From assembly GCA_030602865.1 (NCBI GenBank), contig JAUVYX010000001.1, forward strand, positions 1 through 18,356: DNA of 18,356 nt, read 5' to 3'. Below, in pieces: positions 13,801-18,356 of this stretch (positions within the stretch are counted from its first letter, which is position 1; each line of letters starts with the position of its first letter). The DNA is from Dehalococcoidia bacterium (GTDB lineage Bacteria > Chloroflexota > Dehalococcoidia > GIF9 > AB-539-J10). Position numbers and translations under genes: made by a program. A model generated the notes under the pieces. It was not told the DNA's origin. It worked only from the letters and a program-made list of their open reading frames with translations, and did no database searches.

Positions 13801-13829
13801 GTTATCTGTGTGAGAACTTTACCTGTTAA
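13801..13829 (-). promoter_or_regulatory. Weak candidate promoter for the GGDEF gene
   Basis: On the minus strand TTAACA (13829-13824) and GATAAC (13806-13801) are spaced by 17 bases. The -35 matches five of six consensus bases, the -10 four of six. The resulting leader would be very short (about 10 bases), so this is only a candidate. Confidence 0.3.
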
Positions 13830-13852
13830 CACACTCGGGACTATATTTTGGT

Positions 13853-13909
13853 TGATATATATCATATCCTAACTAAACATATAATATCCTATATTATATA
13901 TATCATATC
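13853..13909. repeat. AT-rich direct repeats and palindrome between divergent signalling and ferredoxin-domain genes
   Basis: The 14-mer ATATATATCATATC occurs at 13855-13868 and again at 13896-13909, 41 bases apart, about four helical turns. TGATATATATCA at 13853-13864 is a perfect 12-bp palindrome, and related ATATCCTA words lie between the copies. The region separates the GGDEF gene from the DUF2148 gene and may hold regulator sites or promoters for either; AT-rich sequence makes chance repetition easier. Confidence 0.5.
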
Positions 13910-14049
13910 ATCCACAATTTGCAAAGGATCGGGGATGTAGGCTATTTCTTGTGATTTAGATATAAGGTATACTAACGAACGGCAGAATTTCATTTATCTG
14001 CTGGTACATGTGTGAACAAACAAAATACTGTGATCAGAGGAGGTAAGTT

Positions 14050-14637
14050 ATGGCAAGAACACAATCGGGAGTGATAGAGCAAGAGGCATTAAGGATGATT
14101 GCGACACTTATGGCGTCGAGTGCCAGGACAGCCCCAAAGGCAAGAGGGGTTGATGATGTGCAGACAATGGTGCTTGATGGGGAAGACCTGGAAACGCTGG
14201 CAGTCGCTATGGAAGAACAGGGGAAAGAGCATTCAGAACCGCTTCCTGCCTCGTTTCTCAGAGATGCGAATAACGTCAGGAAATCAGGATGCGTGGTGTT
14301 GATCGGTTGTAAAGGCATGCCAAAGGGATTTCCTGGCGCCAGCGACAAAGCTTTGAACTGCGGAGCTTGCGGATATAAGAGCTGTGAACAGATGGAAAAG
14401 GCTCGATTGAGGCAGGGAACAGATTTTGGCGGCCCGATATGTGCTATACAATCGATAGATTTGGGTATCGCGGTAGGCTCCGCGGCCAAGATGGCCATGG
14501 AGCTGAATGCTGACAACCGTATTATGTATACCATCGGTGCGGCAGCAATGAGGTTGAAGCTCATGGATTCGGACATTATCATGGGCATTCCCATATCTAT
14601 CTCTGGAAAGAGTCCATTTTTTGACAGGAAAGCTTAG
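14050..14637 (+). CDS. DUF2148 ferredoxin-domain protein
   Basis: A 195-residue protein matching what I know as the DUF2148 family (COG4739, 'uncharacterised protein containing a ferredoxin domain'), common in anaerobes. An N-terminal helical part (1-60) contains SARTAPKARGVDD, a typical signature. A Cys-rich core follows: Cys81, Cys87, then Cys104, Cys107 and Cys112 in LNCGACGYKSC, and Cys131 in GGPICA. An iron-sulfur cluster is likely. The biochemical function is unknown. GGAGGT sits six bases before the ATG. The next gene follows after 75 bases on the same strand and is probably co-transcribed. Confidence 0.85.
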   Translation: MARTQSGVIEQEALRMIATLMASSARTAPKARGVDDVQTMVLDGEDLETLAVAMEEQGKEHSEPLPASFLRDANNVRKSGCVVLIGCKGMPKGFPGASDKALNCGACGYKSCEQMEKARLRQGTDFGGPICAIQSIDLGIAVGSAAKMAMELNADNRIMYTIGAAAMRLKLMDSDIIMGIPISISGKSPFFDRKA

Positions 14638-14712
14638 GGTTTTTTTACTCACTGACCAAGATACGAGAGTAATTAACATAAAGAATTAGCAACTTAGGAA
14701 AAGGAGTGAGCT

Positions 14713-15591
14713 ATGTTTTACAACAACCAACTTTCTGCCAGGGAAAGTGGGAAAGCAGTAGCTGTCCTGGTCTCCCTATCCCCATCTGAAGCGAAACGAC
14801 TGATTGCCATGGCAGTGGCAACATTGCCAGAGGTAAAGCAAGCCCTGGAGAGAGGACTGGTGATTATTGCTCGTGGTAGTACCAATGCCTTTGTGGCAGA
14901 GGAAATCATGGGCATCTCCATAGAGAAGAAGGCTGATGAGTATTGCCGTGGCTTTATAGTTGATGGCGAGCTGCACGCTAACAGGAAGCGCCATACTGAG
15001 CGTAGTATTGGGTATGATTTTGTATTGCGACGAGGCAAGCTGGAAGAGGTAGATTTCCAGGAAGTGCTGAAGGATTTCACTGCGGATGATGTATTCATAA
15101 AAGGGGCTAACGCTGTTGATAGCGCTGGTGAGGCTGGCGTTCTGGCAGCGGGTGCCGCGGCTGGCACCATCGGTAAAGCCATGCCATCAGTTAGCTTTGC
15201 TGCTGCTCATCTCATCGTGCCGGTGGGATTGGAGAAGCTGGTTCCCTCAGTGGCTAAAGCCTCCAGAAGCTGTGGCGTTTATCATTTCAAGTACAGCACT
15301 GGCCTCCCCTGTGCTCTTATCCCCATGATAAACGCCACAGTGGTCACCGAGATCCAGGCCTTTGAAGTTCTGGCTGGCGTCGGTGCTACACATGTTGCCT
15401 CAGGAGGAATTGGAGGCTCTGAAGGGACGGTGGTGCTCTCTTTGGAGGGAAGCGAAACTGCTATAGAGAAGGCTTTTGAGCTTGTTAGAGCAATCAAGGG
15501 TGAATCAGCAATAGACCATCCATCGGTGACGACCCCGCTTGCTGCCAGCCTGGACTATGATCCGGTAGCCCTGCGTAATACCCTTTACTGA
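14713..15591 (+). CDS. Uncharacterised protein, possible NagB/CoA-transferase/LUD-like fold
   Basis: I do not recognise a named family for this 292-residue protein. AGGAG stands before the ATG at normal spacing. Visible blocks are a helix and strand ending in VIIARGSTNAFVAEEIMG (50-67), FIKGANAVDSAGEAGVLAAG (128-147), AHLIVPVGLEKLVPSVAKAS (165-184), and a glycine-rich VASGGIGGSEGTVVLSLEG (228-246). The second and third blocks resemble the 'NAITEDG...' and 'V.GVNKIVPDLEEA' segments of LUD-domain proteins, and the first resembles the 'GSTT..E.A' loop of DeoR/NagB-type folds; this is inference from pattern only. There is no signal peptide or transmembrane helix of clear quality. Its pairing with DUF2148 and position next to the oxidoreductase operon suggest a cytoplasmic metabolic or redox role. 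Confidence 0.75.
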   Translation: MFYNNQLSARESGKAVAVLVSLSPSEAKRLIAMAVATLPEVKQALERGLVIIARGSTNAFVAEEIMGISIEKKADEYCRGFIVDGELHANRKRHTERSIGYDFVLRRGKLEEVDFQEVLKDFTADDVFIKGANAVDSAGEAGVLAAGAAAGTIGKAMPSVSFAAAHLIVPVGLEKLVPSVAKASRSCGVYHFKYSTGLPCALIPMINATVVTEIQAFEVLAGVGATHVASGGIGGSEGTVVLSLEGSETAIEKAFELVRAIKGESAIDHPSVTTPLAASLDYDPVALRNTLY

Positions 15592-15667
15592 TTACACTAG
15601 GCTGCCATGCGACCAGGATTATAGCCATTGAAAACGGATTGAGTCAGGAGCCGTTCACCCTGCGAGA

Positions 15668-17752
15668 TTAAGCTTTCTTTATCAGGCGTTGCCAGTCCCT
15701 GGTCACGGTGATCTGTATTTCTTCTATATCCTCATCGGCCAAGTGGGAGAATCTCTTCTGCAGATTGATATATTGCCGTACAGGTAAAAGCTTTGAGTGA
15801 GGGGCGGGCCTGTTTATGGTGGTTTTAAGACCCTCACTGATTTCGTAAAGTGGAAATACGCCGCTCAGAACAGCCTGTCGCCCCAGTTCTACGGTCAGGT
15901 TAGCAGGGAAGCCCCAGCCAGGGGGGCAGGGACAAAGCAGGTCAATATATTTTAGACCTCCTTTGATACGCTTGGCTTTCTTTATCTTCCTTTCCAGGTC
16001 TATAGGATAGGATATGCAGGCGGTAGCGGCATAAGGAATTCGATGTGCTGCCAGTATTTCTACAATGTTCTTCTTGCTTTGGGCTTTGGGTTTGGGTATC
16101 GGAGTTGTGGTGGTCCATGCACCCCAGGGGGTTGATCCCGACCTCTGGATGCCGGTGTTCATGTAAGCCTCATTGTTGAGACAAATATATAATATATCAT
16201 CTCCCCTTTCAGCAGCCCCTGACAGGGAAGCGAGTCCTATATCATAGGTACTGCCGTCACCGGCACATACCAGCACATTCGTCCCTTCGATTTCCATGAT
16301 TTCCAGGGCTTTGCTTATGCCAGCGGCGGTTGAAGCAGCAGCTTCGAAATTGCAATGCACTGCTGGTATTTTGTATGCGGTATGGGGCCATATTCCGCCG
16401 ATTACGCTGCTGCACCCTGCAGGGATAACACAATAAGTTTTTTCTCCCATGGCCCGTAATACATGCCTCCAGGCTATTGCTTCTGCGCAGCCAGCGCAGG
16501 CTGAATGCCCCCAATATAAGAATTCATCTTTGGGGAATTGCTTTATTATTTCAATATCCTGGTAAGGACTTTCCTCCTGTTCAGTTCTTTCGATTTCCCT
16601 TGGAAGCCAGAACACAGTTCTCTCAGGACTCTTGTGCTCAAGTGTATGTTTCAGTGCTTCCCTGATGGTGTCAACAGTGACATCTACTCCACCCAACCCT
16701 GCCACAAAGCCAAATACCTGTGGTCTTTCCTCGAGCGGATAAAGGGCTGCTTTTAGCTCCTGGAAGAAAATGCCTTCGCTTCCAAGGGAGAGGTTACGGT
16801 CGATTACCGCCACTTTCCCTACCCCTTTCAAAGCTTCTCGTAATTCCTTGGTGGGGAAAGGGCGAAATAATCTGAGCTTCAACAGTCCAACGTCTTTGAA
16901 TGAAGGGTCTTTTGTCAGCAGGTGTCGGGCAGTGCTGGTGATGGTCCCAGTGGTTACCAGTACGGTTGAGGGACTTTCCCAGTGAAATTTTTCTATCAGT
17001 CCATAGTTTCGGTTAAAAGCGTTTCCGTATGCTATTCCAACCTCTTTAACTACTTCCATTGCTTTTTCCATTGCCTTCTGGGCATCAATTTTCATATGGA
17101 AAAAGTCTCGAGGCAGGGTGACTCCACCAAATGTCTGTGGATTTTTAATATCAAACACTTGTATTGGCTTCAGTGGAGGCAAGAATTCGTCAACCATGGC
17201 TTGTTCTGGTACTTCCACCGGCTCGCTGGAATGAGAGAGAATAAAACCCTCGGTCACCACCATTACAGGCAGGCGTATAAGGGGATCCTCGGCAATTTTA
17301 AAAGCCATTATGACGGTATCGAGGGTTTCCTGTACGTTTTCCGTATAAAGTTGCAGCCAGCCAGTATCTCGTTGTGAGAGGCTATCAAGTTGATCTGTCC
17401 AGATATTCCAGGGGAGTCCTATGGATCGATTAGTATTCACAAATACGATTGGTCTTCTCATGGATGATGCGCAGTGCAGCATCTCATGCATCAGCGCTGT
17501 CCCATGCGAGGCAGAGGAGGTAAAAACTCTTGCCCCTGCATAGCTGGCGCCAATACAAGCTGCCATTGCAGAATGTTCTGACTCAACAGGGATATATTGT
17601 GCATTCAAAGCCCCGCTTGCACAGTATTCAGCCAGTAATTCAGAGATCTGTGTAGCAGGAGTAATTTCATATTCAGGCAAGACCTGAGGGCGGGAGAGCA
17701 GCGCTGCCCTGGCAGCGGCCTCATTACCACTCATTAACTCTTTCTGTGCCAT
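15668..17752 (-). CDS. porAB: Pyruvate:ferredoxin oxidoreductase, fused alpha and beta subunits
   Basis: A 694-residue protein that joins the usually separate alpha and beta chains of the four-subunit pyruvate:ferredoxin oxidoreductase, which converts pyruvate and CoA to acetyl-CoA, CO2 and reduced ferredoxin. Alpha covers about 1-386 (VESEHSAMAACIGAS, PWNIWTDQLDSLSQRD). Beta covers about 398-694: Cys419/Cys422 in SACAGCAE, Cys447 and Cys579 as likely [4Fe-4S] ligands, and the thiamine-diphosphate motif GDG (498-500) to Asn527. The C-terminal CPCPPGW block is also conserved. AAAGGA lies eight bases before the ATG at 17752; the upstream frame extension to 17857 has no family character. The gene follows the delta subunit after 35 bases. 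A related 2-oxoacid substrate cannot be excluded, though alpha motifs look Por-type. Confidence 0.92.
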   Translation of the reverse strand: MAQKELMSGNEAAARAALLSRPQVLPEYEITPATQISELLAEYCASGALNAQYIPVESEHSAMAACIGASYAGARVFTSSASHGTALMHEMLHCASSMRRPIVFVNTNRSIGLPWNIWTDQLDSLSQRDTGWLQLYTENVQETLDTVIMAFKIAEDPLIRLPVMVVTEGFILSHSSEPVEVPEQAMVDEFLPPLKPIQVFDIKNPQTFGGVTLPRDFFHMKIDAQKAMEKAMEVVKEVGIAYGNAFNRNYGLIEKFHWESPSTVLVTTGTITSTARHLLTKDPSFKDVGLLKLRLFRPFPTKELREALKGVGKVAVIDRNLSLGSEGIFFQELKAALYPLEERPQVFGFVAGLGGVDVTVDTIREALKHTLEHKSPERTVFWLPREIERTEQEESPYQDIEIIKQFPKDEFLYWGHSACAGCAEAIAWRHVLRAMGEKTYCVIPAGCSSVIGGIWPHTAYKIPAVHCNFEAAASTAAGISKALEIMEIEGTNVLVCAGDGSTYDIGLASLSGAAERGDDILYICLNNEAYMNTGIQRSGSTPWGAWTTTTPIPKPKAQSKKNIVEILAAHRIPYAATACISYPIDLERKIKKAKRIKGGLKYIDLLCPCPPGWGFPANLTVELGRQAVLSGVFPLYEISEGLKTTINRPAPHSKLLPVRQYINLQKRFSHLADEDIEEIQITVTRDWQRLIKKA

Positions 17753-17787
17753 CTTATAGTTCCTTTCCAATGGGGTTTTATTATTAA

Positions 17788-18057
17788 TCAGTCTGGCTTG
17801 TATTCCCTCTCCATTGTAATAGCTTTTCTGGAACAAACCTCGACGCAAATACCGCAACCTTTACAGTATTCATAGAGAATCTTATAATACCCATCGGTGT
17901 CCAATTCAATAGAGGTGTCAGGGCAATAAGTCCAGCATAAACTGCACTTATTGCATCTGTTTCTATTCATTACTGGCCTCTCAGCCCTCCAGTCCCCTGT
18001 TTTATTGTGTAAAGTGCTCAGGTGGCTGAGAGCGATGTACGGTTCATGTCCTTCCAT
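17788..18057 (-). CDS. porD: Pyruvate:ferredoxin oxidoreductase delta subunit (2x[4Fe-4S] ferredoxin)
   Basis: An 89-residue electron-transfer subunit with two CxxCxxCxxxC motifs: Cys35, 38, 41, 45 (CNKCSLCWTYC) and Cys65, 68, 71, 75 (CKGCGICVEVC). It passes electrons from the beta-chain cluster to soluble ferredoxin. The proline that usually follows the last cysteine is kept in the first motif but is serine in the second. ATG 18057 is chosen because AGGAG lies eight bases upstream; ATG 18063 is in frame and overlaps the gamma stop by one base, but would leave only two bases after the Shine-Dalgarno. Its length and gene order (gamma-delta-alpha-beta) are classical. Confidence 0.92.
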   Translation of the reverse strand: MEGHEPYIALSHLSTLHNKTGDWRAERPVMNRNRCNKCSLCWTYCPDTSIELDTDGYYKILYEYCKGCGICVEVCSRKAITMEREYKPD

Positions 18058-18062
18058 CTTCA

Positions 18063-18356
18063 TTACTCCTGCGCTGCCACTTTGTTATAAGCCTCTCGGG
18101 CGCTTGCCACATTTTTCTCGTCCGCCTTAAATTTGTCCCTGATAACGGTAGCTATCGATTCAAAGGGAAGTTTCATCACTCTGGTTACTGCCCCTACCAT
18201 CGTGGTATTGACAATCGGGGCGCTTAAAGACCCTATTCTATGCCTCATGGCGATTCTGGTGGCATCCACGGTGGTTATTTTAAATGAGCCAAGCCCTTGA
18301 AATTCCCCGGCTGTCTTTGGACTGTTGATAATTAATTGACCCCCTGGTTTAAGCCC
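18063..18356 (-). CDS. porG: Pyruvate:ferredoxin oxidoreductase gamma subunit, C-terminal part (truncated by window edge)
   Basis: The frame is open from base 18356 to a TAA at 18063, giving 97 residues of the C-terminal half of the gamma subunit. Characteristic segments are LIINSPKTAGEF, ITTVDATRIAMRH, then SAPIVNTTMVGAVTRV with FESIATVIRDKF. The gamma subunit is part of the CoA-handling and assembly portion of the complex. The N-terminal half lies beyond the window. An apparent GTG at 18269 is internal, since homologous sequence continues upstream. Its stop and the next gene are adjacent, indicating translational coupling within a porG-porD-porAB operon. Confidence 0.88.
   Translation of the reverse strand, partial: GLKPGGQLIINSPKTAGEFQGLGSFKITTVDATRIAMRHRIGSLSAPIVNTTMVGAVTRVMKLPFESIATVIRDKFKADEKNVASAREAYNKVAAQE

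Noticed and set aside
17753..17857. Extra 35 residues at the start of the fused oxidoreductase
   Set aside because: They overlap the delta gene end, look unlike PorA, and the ATG at 17752 has a good Shine-Dalgarno.
1..18356. tRNA, rRNA, CRISPR arrays, phage or defence genes
   Set aside because: I read both strands for these and saw no repeat-spacer pattern, cloverleaf-like gene or recognisable defence or phage protein.

Overview
The window looks like a chromosomal segment of an anaerobic bacterium. The strongest clue is a four-subunit-type pyruvate:ferredoxin oxidoreductase operon at the right edge (gamma, delta, then alpha and beta), next to a DUF2148 ferredoxin-domain gene. Base composition is moderate, Shine-Dalgarno sequences are ordinary, promoters are sigma-70-like, and TTG/GTG starts occur. 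The gene mix would suit an anaerobic Chloroflexota (Dehalococcoidia-like) or a similar subsurface anaerobe. That assignment is an impression from protein character, not a demonstrated placement. I saw no tRNA, rRNA, CRISPR array or phage genes.

Layout. 1-398: the N-terminal end of an insertion-sequence transposase running off the left edge, then a promoter. 399-2264 (+): a class I aminotransferase followed by an endonuclease III-like DNA glycosylase. 2297-2638 (-): a small AhpD/CMD-fold protein. 2986-3924 (+): a 3-hydroxyacyl-CoA dehydrogenase-family enzyme with altered active-site positions. 3992-4537 (-): an O6-alkylguanine-DNA alkyltransferase. 4626-7233 (-): two tandem paralogous MFS carriers of the oxalate/formate-antiporter type. 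7598-10550 (-): an enolase-superfamily dehydratase-like protein, a cupin and a phosphotriesterase-family hydrolase. 10701-11972 (-): an MscS channel with a C-terminal zinc ribbon. 12122-12730 (+): a PAP2-like membrane protein. 12727-13782 (-): a GAF-GGDEF diguanylate cyclase, whose stop codon shares a CTAG with the PAP2 gene. 14050-15591 (+): a DUF2148 protein and an unrecognised protein with LUD/CoA-transferase-like motifs. 15668-18356 (-): the pyruvate:ferredoxin oxidoreductase operon.

How genes may work together. The two carriers, the cupin, the enolase-superfamily enzyme and the PTE-family hydrolase could form a module for uptake and breakdown of an organic acid or lactone: import, lactone opening, then dehydration. 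The PTE gene and the cupin/enolase pair appear to be separate transcription units, with a terminator-like hairpin and a promoter between them. The oxidoreductase links 2-oxoacids to ferredoxin and acetyl-CoA.

Most notable: alpha and beta oxidoreductase subunits are fused in one reading frame, with a Shine-Dalgarno-like AGGAGG but no start codon at the junction. Two unrelated transcription units share the identical 10-mer CCTAGAATTC around the -10 box. A 13-bp inverted repeat overlaps the -35 box of one MFS gene. The 14713-15591 product is an uncharacterised protein that may belong to the NagB/CoA-transferase/LUD fold.
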